64,000 nucleotides of DNA from Nostoc sp. LPT (GCF_017115165.1 NZ_JABXKF010000177.1:1-64000), one strand, 5' to 3'. Positions 25,265-34,285 are shown, counted from the stretch's first letter. A program made the numbers and translations. Notes: generated by a model from the sequence alone, not told the origin.

Positions 25265-25606
25265 ATGAGTACTATAGAGAATCATGCCCGACCGCGCCTA
25301 GTTCGTGGTGTGCGTTTACGCTGGGATGACCTGAGAAAGCTGCATTGGCTCCTGATTCCAGAAGGGGCACTACAATTAAACTCCACAGCAGCAGCAATTC
25401 TAGCACTTTGTAACGGTGAGCGAACTCTCAATGCGATCGCAGCGGAGTTGCAGAAACAGTACCAGGGCGAAAATGTAGTAGAGGACGTGCGCCATCTGCT
25501 GTCTCGAATTAGTAAACGAGGACTATTAATTGTAGAAGGAATAGAACCAGAACCTTTACCTCCAACTGAAAAGAGTAATTTCTCAAGTGGAGCAGATTTA
25601 AACTAA
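25265..25606 (+). CDS. pqqD: PqqD peptide chaperone
   Basis: The 113-residue protein has the PqqD winged-helix fold (RiPP recognition element), which binds PqqA and presents it to PqqE. Typical stretches are RGVRLRWDDLRKLHWLLIPE (about 14-33), then LNSTAAAILALCNGERTLNAIAAELQ and DVRHLLSRISKRGLL. The last 20 residues are a variable tail. pqqE starts 15 bp after its stop. Its start codon abuts the heptanucleotide repeats of the pqqC-pqqD gap. Confidence 0.96.
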   Translation: MSTIENHARPRLVRGVRLRWDDLRKLHWLLIPEGALQLNSTAAAILALCNGERTLNAIAAELQKQYQGENVVEDVRHLLSRISKRGLLIVEGIEPEPLPPTEKSNFSSGADLN

Positions 25607-25621
25607 GCACTATTACTAACA

Positions 25622-26719
25622 ATGACGACTGATAGACCTTTAAGCTTGATTGCAGAATTGACGTATCGCTGCCCATTGCGTTGTCCCTACTGCTCCAACC
25701 CGCTTAATTGTGGCGATAACCAGTATCGTCAGGAACTTTCCACCGAGGATTGGTTGCGAGTGATTCAGCAAGCCTCGAACTTGGGAGTATTACAGCTTGG
25801 CTTGACCGGCGGCGAACCACTGCTACGAAAAGATCTAGAATTACTTGTGGCAGCAGCAGCCAAAGCCGAACTATATACCACTTTGATTACTGCTGCTACG
25901 CTGTTAACTCCAGAACGAGCTACACAACTGCGTGATGCCGGACTCGATCACGTACAAATTAGTATCCAAGATAGTCGTGCTGCTGAGTCAGACTATATTG
26001 CTGGAACTCCCTCTTTTAAGCAAAAACTAGAGGCAGCAAGATTAGTAAAAGCTTTGGGTTTCCCGCTGACACTTAATTTTGTTCTGCATCGGCAAAACCT
26101 AGACAGGATTGAGGAGATTTTAGAGCTGTGTGAGGTTTTAAAAGCAGACCGAGTTGAATTAGCGAACACTCAGTATTATGGCTGGGCATATCGCAACCGT
26201 ACTGTTTTACTACCCACCCGCCAGCAGCTAGAACGAGCAGATGCCGCAGTGGCATTAGCTAGAGAGCGCAACATCTGCCCAATGGGCATCTTATATGTGC
26301 TTCCAGACTACTATGAAGATTATCCCAAACCATGTATGGGTGGCTGGGGTCATCGAGCTTTAGCGATCGCTCCCAATGGCGATGTGTTACCTTGCCAAGC
26401 CGCCAGTTCTATTCCAGAACTAGAATTTGCTAACGTCCGCAACCATTCACTAGATTGGATTTGGTTTGAATCACCTGCTTTTAATCGCTTTCGGGGAACA
26501 GAATGGATGCCTGAGCCTTGCCAAAGTTGCGATCGCCGCCAGCTTGATTTTGGCGGTTGCCGTTGCCAAGCATTACTTCTGACGAACAATGCTGCTGCCA
26601 CTGATCCTGTCTGTCATCTGTCACCACACCATCACCTGATTACTACAGTCACAAAGCAGGCAAATCAGGAAAACTTAGATTCACCCCTACCTTTGGTTTA
26701 TCGCTCCATGCAAATGTAA
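25622..26719 (+). CDS. pqqE: PqqA peptide cyclase PqqE (radical SAM/SPASM)
   Basis: This 365-residue radical SAM enzyme links the Glu and Tyr side chains of PqqA. The cluster site CPLRCPYC (Cys17, 21, 24) lies in TYRCPLRCPYCSN, and GLTGGEPLLRKDL is the SAM-binding GGEP motif. The C-terminal SPASM region has CMGGWGHRALAIAPNGDVLP followed by several Cys residues that hold auxiliary clusters. It ends the operon; pqqF (protease) is absent here, as in many PQQ producers that use other peptidases. No PQQ-dependent dehydrogenase is in the window. Confidence 0.97.
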   Translation: MTTDRPLSLIAELTYRCPLRCPYCSNPLNCGDNQYRQELSTEDWLRVIQQASNLGVLQLGLTGGEPLLRKDLELLVAAAAKAELYTTLITAATLLTPERATQLRDAGLDHVQISIQDSRAAESDYIAGTPSFKQKLEAARLVKALGFPLTLNFVLHRQNLDRIEEILELCEVLKADRVELANTQYYGWAYRNRTVLLPTRQQLERADAAVALARERNICPMGILYVLPDYYEDYPKPCMGGWGHRALAIAPNGDVLPCQAASSIPELEFANVRNHSLDWIWFESPAFNRFRGTEWMPEPCQSCDRRQLDFGGCRCQALLLTNNAAATDPVCHLSPHHHLITTVTKQANQENLDSPLPLVYRSMQM

Positions 26720-27227
26720 TAAGCTATTAAAGAACTTCACAAAAATATAACGGTTCTCGATTGACTGAGGTACAAGGGACTTCCAATTAAAAAAATATCC
26801 CATCCCTGCGGGACGCTACGCGAACGCATTTAGGGCAGGGACTAGTTCTTGCTGGGGGCTTTCTAGCAGGGAGCAGAGGGAGGAAAACTCATTTTGATGG
26901 GCGTAAAATTGGATAATTTATTTTTTGGAGTTCCCTCAAGAATACAGCTAGGGCAAAGGTCATTCGCCTGCACGGACTAAGGTTTGAAACCTACGCAGGT
27001 GGTTCATTAGGGGTGTAAGGGTTTAAGGGTGTAAGGTGTTGGACGGGGATTGAGACCCCGGACAACACGGTTGCCCCAAGGGGCAGGGCTTTTGACGATA
27101 CGGGTGGTTGGGGCTAGATATCCCCTACCACCATGCAACTCCACACCCCCACACCCGCCCCAACGGGGCTTGGTAAAGCCTAGTGTAGTTGCGGTTTATA
27201 ACCGCCCTTTTAAGGTCATTCATTTTT
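26720..27227. other. 508-bp intergenic region with repeats
   Basis: Contains a palindromic element (CCCTGCGGGACGCTACGCGAACG, about 26803-26826) and GC-rich hairpins at 27041-27095. It also has runs of GGTGTAAGGGTTTAAGGGTG with complementary ACACCCCCACACCC 100 bp later, so the region can form a large imperfect fold. No credible gene; the small open frame at 27050-27244 lacks coding character. Confidence 0.6.
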
Positions 27228-28175
27228 TTAATTCTCTGATCTAAATCTAATTTCATAAAGTCCTAGTAAGCCTGCTGCTACTAGCAAAGGTAAGAAATAA
27301 TAGACTCCCCGATAAGCTAACATTGAACCCAAAACTGCCGCCGCCGAAACTTTTGAGGAAATAATCAGCAAAATTATAGTTTCAAATATTCCCAAACCAC
27401 CAGGGACATTACTAACCACACCTGCAAACATCGCTAGTAAATAAATGCCTAAAAAGTCTAGATATGACAAAGATATATTGCTAGGAAGTAAAGCATAAAG
27501 AACTGCCGCCGCCAGAATCCAGTCAAAACTAGAAATTGCTATTTGAGCCAAAGATATGTTAAAAGAAGGAAATCGAAATTCGTGACCACGAATTATTAAT
27601 GGTCGTTTAATAAAAATACTTCCTAGTAAATAAGCCGCAACTAATAGCAGAAAAATTACGCCAATGGGACGCACAGTAGCAAAAGGTAAATGTAATTGAG
27701 TGGGAATCTTCAGGGGGTTGATGAGGAATAAAAAACCTGCAACAGCAAACATCCCCAACCAAAAAGTAAAATTGGCGAAAGCAATTATTTGAGCGATCGC
27801 TACTGCTGACACTCCCCAACTAGCATAAAATCGATAACGGATAGCACTGCCAGTTAGCAAAGCAAAACCGATGGTATTACTAAATGCAGAGCTAATAAAG
27901 TTAGTGAAAGCAATCTTATTCCAACTTAGGGAACGATTAATGTAGTTAAAACCTAAGATATCGTACCCAATCATCACTAGATAGCCGAAAGCTGTCAGCC
28001 AAATTGCCCAACTTAAACGACTTTTGGGAATAGCAGCTAGAGAGTTGAGGATATCACGATAATTATACTCATGCAATTCGTGAGCGATCGCCCACAGGCA
28101 AAGCACCAGCAGTAACAAGCCAAACAAAGAACTGAAATTGAGTCGCAACTTTTTAAGCATCGTGAAGAAACTCAT
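27228..28175 (-). CDS. UPF0104 / lysylphosphatidylglycerol synthase transmembrane-domain protein
   Basis: This is a 315-residue integral membrane protein with about eight hydrophobic helices and no soluble domain. It matches the LPG_synthase_TM family, the flippase-like half of MprF: GYDILGFNYINRSLSWNKIAFTN, FISSAFSNTIGFALLTGSAIRYR and the terminal GVVSNVPGGLGIFETIILL. The catalytic half is absent here. A DUF2156 protein resembling that half is encoded on the opposite strand at 30384, with two esterases between, so the cluster resembles a split MprF. The gene starts divergently from the first esterase, 140 bp apart. Confidence 0.9.
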   Translation of the reverse strand: MSFFTMLKKLRLNFSSLFGLLLLVLCLWAIAHELHEYNYRDILNSLAAIPKSRLSWAIWLTAFGYLVMIGYDILGFNYINRSLSWNKIAFTNFISSAFSNTIGFALLTGSAIRYRFYASWGVSAVAIAQIIAFANFTFWLGMFAVAGFLFLINPLKIPTQLHLPFATVRPIGVIFLLLVAAYLLGSIFIKRPLIIRGHEFRFPSFNISLAQIAISSFDWILAAAVLYALLPSNISLSYLDFLGIYLLAMFAGVVSNVPGGLGIFETIILLIISSKVSAAAVLGSMLAYRGVYYFLPLLVAAGLLGLYEIRFRSEN

Positions 28176-28315
28176 CCTAACTCGTGACTTTTAATTTACA
28201 ACCAGTCGCAAAGTTTCCATTCTGTTGACACAGCATTGACATATCATTTGCATAAGCTTTTGAAGGCAAGCATCGACTATTCAATAATGCTCTGTTTAAC
28301 CAATGCCCTTCAAAG

Positions 28316-29236
28316 ATGAACTACAAACAATCTAAAATTTTCTTACTATTTTCAGTATTAACCCTAGTTGGCTGTAATTTCTCCCAAGGTGTCGTCGCAA
28401 AACCACCGCAACAGCAGGATTTACAAACAACGCTTTCCGTTCTTTCAACCCAGCGCAATACTAGCAACTCAGCGACTCTCCTAACCTATAAAATTGAAAC
28501 CTACGATAGTAAAGTAATGGGTGCAAGTCGCACTTATGGCGTTTCTTTACCTCCTGGCTATGAGCAAAACCCAAAACAAAGGTATCCTGTAATCTTTCTC
28601 CTCCACGGTGGACATGGTAATCCCAGTGATTGGTTTATTCAGAATAAGGGACAAGCTCTCAAGACTGTAGAACAACTTTATACTACAGGTAAGTTGCCAC
28701 CCAGCATCATCATTACACCAGATGGCAACGACAAGCGTGGCTCTAGTCCCTACCGAGATCCCGAATATATCGATGGCCCTAATGGTAAAGTCTCTACAGC
28801 CGTAGGCGATGAGTTAGTAAAAGTCGTGCAAAGCCGTTATCGTACACTAACTAATCCAAATTTTTGGGCAATAGGTGGTTTATCTTCTGGTGGTTGGGGA
28901 GCAATCAATGTGGGATTACACAACGTAGATCGTTTCTCGATTTTATTTAGTCATAGTGGTTATTTCAATGATAAAAGTGGCCCAGCAAATAGCCCAATAT
29001 TTTATATTAAAACCATTCCCCAACAAGCTCAAAAAAGGTTGAAGATTTACCTAGATTCGGGTACATCAGATATTGATGAAATCCGCGAAGCAGAGCGATT
29101 TAGTAAAGTCCTAAATCAACTGAAAATTTTTAATTCATTTCGTCAGTTTCCTGGCAGTCACACTTGGCAATACTGGCGGAAACACTTAGCAAATTCATTG
29201 ACATTTGTCGGCGAACAATTTCGAGTAGCTTCATAA
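28316..29236 (+). CDS. exported esterase (alpha/beta hydrolase, esterase D / Fes-like), lipoprotein
   Basis: The protein has 306 residues. The N-terminus is a lipoprotein signal ending LTLVGC, with Cys20 as the likely lipidated residue. The alpha/beta-hydrolase core shows YPVIFLLHGGHGNPSDW (oxyanion region), PDGNDKRGSSPYRDPEYIDG, the nucleophile elbow GGLSSGGWGA, the acid YLDSGTSD and the His in PGSHTWQYW, all in the order of the tributyrin-esterase/enterochelin-esterase family. A close paralogue follows 197 bp downstream. The natural ester is unknown; its place beside MprF-like genes suggests an aminoacyl-lipid substrate, which is inference. Confidence 0.88.
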   Translation: MNYKQSKIFLLFSVLTLVGCNFSQGVVAKPPQQQDLQTTLSVLSTQRNTSNSATLLTYKIETYDSKVMGASRTYGVSLPPGYEQNPKQRYPVIFLLHGGHGNPSDWFIQNKGQALKTVEQLYTTGKLPPSIIITPDGNDKRGSSPYRDPEYIDGPNGKVSTAVGDELVKVVQSRYRTLTNPNFWAIGGLSSGGWGAINVGLHNVDRFSILFSHSGYFNDKSGPANSPIFYIKTIPQQAQKRLKIYLDSGTSDIDEIREAERFSKVLNQLKIFNSFRQFPGSHTWQYWRKHLANSLTFVGEQFRVAS

Positions 29237-29433
29237 ACAGCAAATATGGCTGAGAATTTAAATATTAATCAAAAGAAAAGTAATCGAAATAATTCCGAAT
29301 CCCTATGATCGATAATACTACTTTGCAAAACCGTTGATATTTAAACATTAATGTGAAAAACTCTACTGCAATTTTTCAGCAGATTAATTATAGTAAGCTC
29401 TAACGGAGGTGATTTTTTTAACTGTAAAAGAGT

Positions 29434-30342
29434 ATGAAGATTTCTAAATTGTTAATTAGCTTGGTAGGAGCGATCGCACTTCTTACTACTGCTGGTTATT
29501 ATTATGTATTCATCTTAGGTGCGCCACAACTAGACCCACCCAAAAAAGAGGCAAATACTGGACTAAAGTTTCAATTAGCAACCTTTAACTCCCAAGCGAT
29601 GGGTGCAGTCCGTAACTACGGCGTGATTTTGCCCCCTAGTTATAGCAAAAATCCGCAAAAGCGCTACCCTGTGATATTCTTACTACACGGTGGTCATGAT
29701 GATGCTCGTGCTTACGCTAATAAATACGCGCTTTTAGACGTATTGCATGAACTTTATCAAAGTGGAAAATTACCGCTATCGATTGTGATTACACCTGATG
29801 GTAATGATAATCGCGGTTCTAGTCCTTTATACGACCCCGATTACTTTGATGGGCCGAATGGTAAAGTGGGGACTTTGATTGGTTCAGAATTAGTACAAGT
29901 TGTCAAGTCGCGCTACCGCACTTTGGAAGAACCTCAATTTTGGGCGCTAGGAGGTCTATCTTCTGGAGGATGGGGTGCATTTAATATCGGATTACGCTAT
30001 CTCAACAACTTTCAGATTTTGTTTAGCCATAGCGGTTACTTTACTGATGATAGCGGCTCACAAAATAGTCCTCAACAAATTGTGCAACAGCTACCAGTTA
30101 AAGATAGGAAGCGATTGCGTGTTTACCTAGATGCGGGTGTAAACGATACTAATTTGCTAGCTTCTACCAAGGCTTTCAACGAAACCTTAAATAAATTAGG
30201 CATTGCTCACGTATTTTATGCATTTCCTGGAGGTCATGGTTTGTCTGGTGCAGATATTGGCTGGAACTACTTTCACAAACATCTAAAAGATTCACTATCC
30301 TATGTCGGAGAACAATTTAAAAAGTTAGGAGTTAGGAGTTAA
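29434..30342 (+). CDS. exported esterase, paralogue of the preceding gene
   Basis: The 302 residues align with the gene at 28316 along most of their length (YPVIFLLHGGHDDA, PDGNDNRGSSPLYDPDYFDG, GGLSSGGWGAFNIGL, YLDAGVND and the His in FPGGHGLSG), so this is a tandem duplication. The N-terminus differs: a single hydrophobic segment (about 4-27) without a lipobox Cys predicts either a signal anchor or a cleaved signal. The two copies may thus sit in different compartments or attach to different membranes. The next gene starts 41 bp after its stop. Confidence 0.88.
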   Translation: MKISKLLISLVGAIALLTTAGYYYVFILGAPQLDPPKKEANTGLKFQLATFNSQAMGAVRNYGVILPPSYSKNPQKRYPVIFLLHGGHDDARAYANKYALLDVLHELYQSGKLPLSIVITPDGNDNRGSSPLYDPDYFDGPNGKVGTLIGSELVQVVKSRYRTLEEPQFWALGGLSSGGWGAFNIGLRYLNNFQILFSHSGYFTDDSGSQNSPQQIVQQLPVKDRKRLRVYLDAGVNDTNLLASTKAFNETLNKLGIAHVFYAFPGGHGLSGADIGWNYFHKHLKDSLSYVGEQFKKLGVRS

Positions 30343-30402
30343 GAGTTTTAACTCCAAAAAAAATGACTAATGACCAATGACAAATGACTAATATGACTAA
30401 TA
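30341..30402. repeat. heptanucleotide-type repeat providing the start of the DUF2156 gene
   Basis: AATGACTAATGACCAATGAC, then AAATGACTAATATGACTAAT, is a degenerate AATGACC/T repeat. The ATG at 30384 and the first codons (Met-Thr-Asn-Met-Thr-Asn) belong to the repeat. Several ATGs in different frames precede it. Confidence 0.75.
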
Positions 30403-32060
30403 TAAAAACTCGGATTGGACTTTGGAGTGCGGTTTTCCTAACAGGTTTAGTCGGAGTAGTAAATTTATTATCAGCAGTGACACCTAACCTGTATGGGCGG
30501 ACTCACTGGTTGAAAGAATTTTTACCATTTGAAATTCGTGCCAGTGGTCATATATTTGCAGCATTGACTGGATTTATTTTATTAACACTTGCTACTAATT
30601 TATTACGCCGAAAAAGAATAGCTTGGTTACTAACCATTGCTTTACTAGTAATTTCTATTTGCAGCCACTTGCTGAAGGGACTGGACTATGAAGAAAGTCT
30701 ACTCTCTGGAGTTTTATTGGTGCAATTAATCTTGATGCGCCATTTTTTCACGGCGCAATCAGACCGTCCTTCCATCGGACGGGGAGTGAGAGTGCTGATA
30801 GGCGCTTTATTATTTACTCTCGCATACGGAACTATTGGATTTTACTTGTTAGACGGCAAATTTTCAGAGAATTTTAATTGGCGGGAAGCGATAGTTCAGA
30901 CTTTGGCGATGTTCTTCACCGAGGATAATTGGGGACTGCAACCAAAGAGTCGATTTGGAGAATTTTTTGCTAATTCTATCTATATTATTGCCGCAGGTAC
31001 TATTACTTATGCAATAGTAATGCTCTTGCAACCTGTGTTTTGGCGGAATCTCGCAACTACAAATGAGCGGCTAAGAGCTAAAGAAATTGTCGAGCAATAT
31101 GGATGTTCTTCTTTAGCAGCGCTCACACTCTTAAATGATAAAAGTTATTATTTCAGTCCTTCGGGTAATAGTGTAATTGCTTATGTTCCCAAAGGACGGG
31201 GCGCGATCGCCTTGGGAGATCCCATCGGCCCCATTGAAGACCGCAAAGAGACAATTATTGCTTTCTGGCAGTTTTGTCAGTGCAATGATTGGTATCCTGG
31301 CTTTTACCAAACTATGCCCGATGATGTTGAGCTTTACAAATCGTTGGGGTTTAAGGTACTCAAGATTGGAGAGGAAGCGATCGTTGACTTAAAAAGTTTT
31401 ACATTACAAGGTAAAGCTGGTAAAAACTTTAGACCATCAATCAGTCGTTTAACTAAGCTAGGATACCAAATCGACTTTTACCAACCACCCATCGCCAATG
31501 ATTTATTGCATCGGCTCAAACCTGTAAGTGATGAATGGTTGAAAATGGTACAAGGTTCAGAAAAACAATTTTCTTTGGGTTGGTTTGACGAAGCTTACCT
31601 GCGAGAGTGCGAGATTGCTGTGGTGCATAATCCTGAAGGTCAAATTAGCGCCTTTGCCAACATTATCCGGGAGTACCAACTTAACGAAGCGACTATTGAC
31701 ATGATGCGACATCGCTCATCTCTTGAAAATGGCATAATGGACTTTCTATTTATTTCCCTGCTCCAGCATTTTAAAGAGTGTGGTTACGACAGCTTTAATT
31801 TTGGTCTTTCTGCGCTTGCTGGAGTTGGAGAAAACCCCGAATCGCGCCGCTTGGAAAAAGTATTGCACTATCTTTACGACCATTTGAATCGCTTTTACAA
31901 CTTCAAGGGACTGCACGCTTACAAAGACAAATTCCGCCCTCGTTGGGAACCGCGTTATTTGGTTTACCCCAGTTTAGCCACCTTACCAGATGTAGTTGTA
32001 GCATTGATTCGCGCAGATTCAGGCGATCGCCTCTTCGATTATTTCAAACCCGGAGCCTAA
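30384..32060 (+). CDS. DUF2156 phosphatidylglycerol lysyltransferase-like protein (MprF catalytic half)
   Basis: The protein has 558 residues. The first 210 contain about six hydrophobic helices. The remainder is the DUF2156 double-GNAT domain that, in MprF, moves an amino acid from aminoacyl-tRNA to phosphatidylglycerol. Typical parts are GNSVIAYVPKGRGAIALGDP, YKSLGFKVLKIGEEAIVDL, GKNFRPSISRLTKLGY and ENGIMDFLFISLL with FNFGLSALAGVGENPESRR near the end. The full flippase half of MprF is missing and is supplied as a separate gene at 27228. Phosphatidylglycerol is a major thylakoid lipid, so modification would matter; amino acid specificity is unknown. Confidence 0.9.
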   Translation: MTNMTNIKTRIGLWSAVFLTGLVGVVNLLSAVTPNLYGRTHWLKEFLPFEIRASGHIFAALTGFILLTLATNLLRRKRIAWLLTIALLVISICSHLLKGLDYEESLLSGVLLVQLILMRHFFTAQSDRPSIGRGVRVLIGALLFTLAYGTIGFYLLDGKFSENFNWREAIVQTLAMFFTEDNWGLQPKSRFGEFFANSIYIIAAGTITYAIVMLLQPVFWRNLATTNERLRAKEIVEQYGCSSLAALTLLNDKSYYFSPSGNSVIAYVPKGRGAIALGDPIGPIEDRKETIIAFWQFCQCNDWYPGFYQTMPDDVELYKSLGFKVLKIGEEAIVDLKSFTLQGKAGKNFRPSISRLTKLGYQIDFYQPPIANDLLHRLKPVSDEWLKMVQGSEKQFSLGWFDEAYLRECEIAVVHNPEGQISAFANIIREYQLNEATIDMMRHRSSLENGIMDFLFISLLQHFKECGYDSFNFGLSALAGVGENPESRRLEKVLHYLYDHLNRFYNFKGLHAYKDKFRPRWEPRYLVYPSLATLPDVVVALIRADSGDRLFDYFKPGA

Positions 32061-32254
32061 ATGTAGACTCAAAAAATTCGCAATGATTTTGACCGAATTG
32101 CCTTATACCATAACACCTCATTGCACAACGATATCTACTAGGGGCTACGCCGACACAACTTGGTATTTGTATGATACAATTGTACTATAAAAGTATGAAT
32201 GTCTGATAAGTATGCAATGCGAAGTACAGCTTTGCCTAAGTTCGTAGCGAATAA

Positions 32255-32312
32255 AGTCAAATAAACTTTGCGCTCCTACCCTGCGGGAAGGCGAAGCGCC
32301 TATGGGTTTAAA
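32255..32312. repeat. dispersed repeat, related to the copy at 62440-62490
   Basis: TTGCGCTCCTACCCTGCGGG and AAGGCGAAGCGCCTATGGGTTTAA recur with few changes at 62443-62487 upstream of apcE. Confidence 0.8.
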
Positions 32313-32335
32313 CTTAAACCCTCAATTATCCACGA

Positions 32336-32363
32336 ATTTACCAAACTGTGTACAAAGTTTGGT
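32336..32363. promoter_or_regulatory. inverted repeat upstream of the 463-aa protein gene
   Basis: A perfect 9-bp stem (TACCAAACT with AGTTTGGTA) closes a short loop, flanked by AAT and ATC, about 125 bp before the start at 32488. There is no T-run, so it is more likely an operator or RNA hairpin than a terminator. The remainder of the 427-bp gap holds no gene. Confidence 0.4.
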
Positions 32364-32487
32364 AATCAAATCATTGTGTGTTTTTACTTGAAATTAGTAC
32401 GGTTATAACAGCTTATTTGGGAATATTAATAGACTTCAATAACCGTTGCTATAAAAGATTATTGACCTTTATCTGGAAGGTGGCAAT

Positions 32488-33879
32488 ATGACAAATAATC
32501 AGATTTCTCTAGTAGAACTAATCCAAATTTTTGCACAATACCGCAATCATATTATCATCAACATTAAGCACCTACAAGAACATTATCAAAGAATAGGTAT
32601 TAAGCGTATTAGAGGTGTTATAAACGAAAATGGAGAACTGCTCCAACCTTGGTTGATAACAGAATATATGGATGACACTGACTATGTTGGTATAGGCGAT
32701 TTTCAGTTTAACCGCAATACTGCTACTATCAATATGCTTATCAAACGTAGAGTTAAACTTGCTAAATTTGAAGACCAAACTCCTACGATTGAAGTAGCAG
32801 GTTTGTTAGTAAATGACCTCAACACCTTTAATAATTACACGATTGTAAGTGACGGCAAAATCAACGTAAATTCATTACAAGTCAAAATTAGCAGTAAAAA
32901 AGTTTTTGATTTACTCAAAGAAAAAGGCATACTGGATGCGGAAGAATTTGACTTTCGGGCAGAACATAGGATTCAGTTAGACAACTTGCCGCTTGTAGCT
33001 GCTAATAGTAGTTACAGCAGTATTGATGGACTATTTAATGAACTAGCAGAAATTAAAGTACTGACTAGTATTATTGGCGCTCACTTGAAAAAAGAGTCAG
33101 ATGTATTTATCGAGACACAATTAGATGAGTTTAAAAAGCACTATCTGTCTAAAAATATTTACATCAACTTTCCTACAACTAACGAATACACTGATATCAA
33201 CCAAGCTTTAGTCGATGGTACTATTGACTCAAAATTGAGCTATAAAATCGATATTGGCAGTCAAGATATTCTGAACCTGAGTAAGTTTCCTTCTGCTAAC
33301 AAGTTTCTTAATAGAATGTATCGCCTTTATGACAAAGAAACCGGAGAAATTATCATGAAGCCGAGTTTTGAGATGGTATTTCATGAAAATCTCGCTGTTA
33401 GGCACAGGTTATTGTCATCACGCATCAAGATTACAAAAGTTGACGAGTTGATGAAACCAATTTTTGATAATTTTCTTGGGCTTGAGCAAAATGGCATTGT
33501 TGGAGGTATTCTTAAGAAAGTTGCTGCTGATAGTTTGGCGCAGTTATTACAGGATAAACAAAATGGGAAGCAGATCGGCAAAGAAGAAATGGTTGCAGCT
33601 TTAACGGTGGCAAATAACAAGTTAGAAGAATATGCAGAAAATATCTACCAAGATAAAATATCTCCTTTAGTATTTTACATTGGTTCTACTGGATTGTTAC
33701 CAGATGAAATCGAAGCCAAAGCCATGACCGCTGACGAAGCTGCTGCGAAATACCCAAATTTGCAATTTTCTAAAGACGAGCAAGAAGGTACTTTTTTTGC
33801 AGTTGGTGATAGTATTATCGGTATCTATGCAAAAACTGAATATTACAGCAAACTTATTTCTGTCGGTATAAACAATTAG
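32488..33879 (+). CDS. 463-aa protein of unknown family
   Basis: I do not recognise this protein. It is soluble, with no signal or membrane segment, and has a mixed alpha/beta composition. It starts with a helical stretch (SLVELIQIFAQYRNHIIINI). The middle has an IDIGSQDILNLSKFPSANKF segment, and a Lys/Glu-rich helical part follows (LLQDKQNGKQIGKEEMVAAL). The C-terminal 60 residues include a LPDEIEAKAMTADEAAAKYP stretch. Codon use is AT-rich relative to neighbours such as smc. AAGGTGG precedes the ATG closely. It stands alone, between the MprF-like cluster and a dead histidine kinase, in a repeat-rich setting that suggests acquired DNA. Confidence 0.85.
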   Translation: MTNNQISLVELIQIFAQYRNHIIINIKHLQEHYQRIGIKRIRGVINENGELLQPWLITEYMDDTDYVGIGDFQFNRNTATINMLIKRRVKLAKFEDQTPTIEVAGLLVNDLNTFNNYTIVSDGKINVNSLQVKISSKKVFDLLKEKGILDAEEFDFRAEHRIQLDNLPLVAANSSYSSIDGLFNELAEIKVLTSIIGAHLKKESDVFIETQLDEFKKHYLSKNIYINFPTTNEYTDINQALVDGTIDSKLSYKIDIGSQDILNLSKFPSANKFLNRMYRLYDKETGEIIMKPSFEMVFHENLAVRHRLLSSRIKITKVDELMKPIFDNFLGLEQNGIVGGILKKVAADSLAQLLQDKQNGKQIGKEEMVAALTVANNKLEEYAENIYQDKISPLVFYIGSTGLLPDEIEAKAMTADEAAAKYPNLQFSKDEQEGTFFAVGDSIIGIYAKTEYYSKLISVGINN

Positions 33880-33899
33880 ATTGCATAGCAATTCTAATT

Positions 33900-34285
33900 T
33901 TTATTACACAGTCGTTAATAATTTGGATTTGGGAACTGTCAGGCTTGGCTTTGAGGCGGTTTTGCAGAATTATTAGCGTACTATCAATACCGCTATGAAC
34001 ATCCACTGCTTTCATTTCTGCTTTATCCAGTCGTCAGAAGTTCTGCAACGACAGTACAATGTTGCGAATGCGATCGCTGCCCATTTTCATGGAATCTAGT
34101 AATTTTTGTAGATATTGAATGACAAAATCTAACTCGATCGCTTCTATTCCTTCCTAAATAACTGGTGTTGGATGAGGATATTCTTTTTGGTAAAGTTGCA
34201 GTATTTCTAGCAATTGTTGAATGTATTCTTTAGCAGGAGTAATATTGCCATTGATAAAATTAATAGGATTCAGCAATAGATTTAC
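33900..34285 (-). pseudogene. degenerate sensor histidine kinase gene fragment
   Basis: One continuous minus-strand frame reads LLNPINFINGNITPAKEYIQ, then LYQKEYPHPTPVI, a TAG, EGIEAIELDFVIQYLQKLLD, GSDRIRNIVLSLQNF, a TGA, then RLDKAEMKAVDVHSGIDSTL. This is the HisKA region of large cyanobacterial hybrid kinases, in which NFSRLDEAEMK-like sequence is usual, so the TGA probably arose from a Ser codon and the TAG from CAG. The phospho-accepting His and the ATPase domain are gone. It fills most of the gap between the 463-aa gene and the DUF485 gene. Confidence 0.9.

Noticed and set aside
27050-27244. 64-codon frame downstream of pqqE
   Set aside because: It is built on GC-rich hairpins and overlaps the end of the UPF0104 gene on the other strand.
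32336-32363. Riboswitch upstream of the 463-aa gene
   Set aside because: Only a single short hairpin is visible, with no conserved aptamer pattern.
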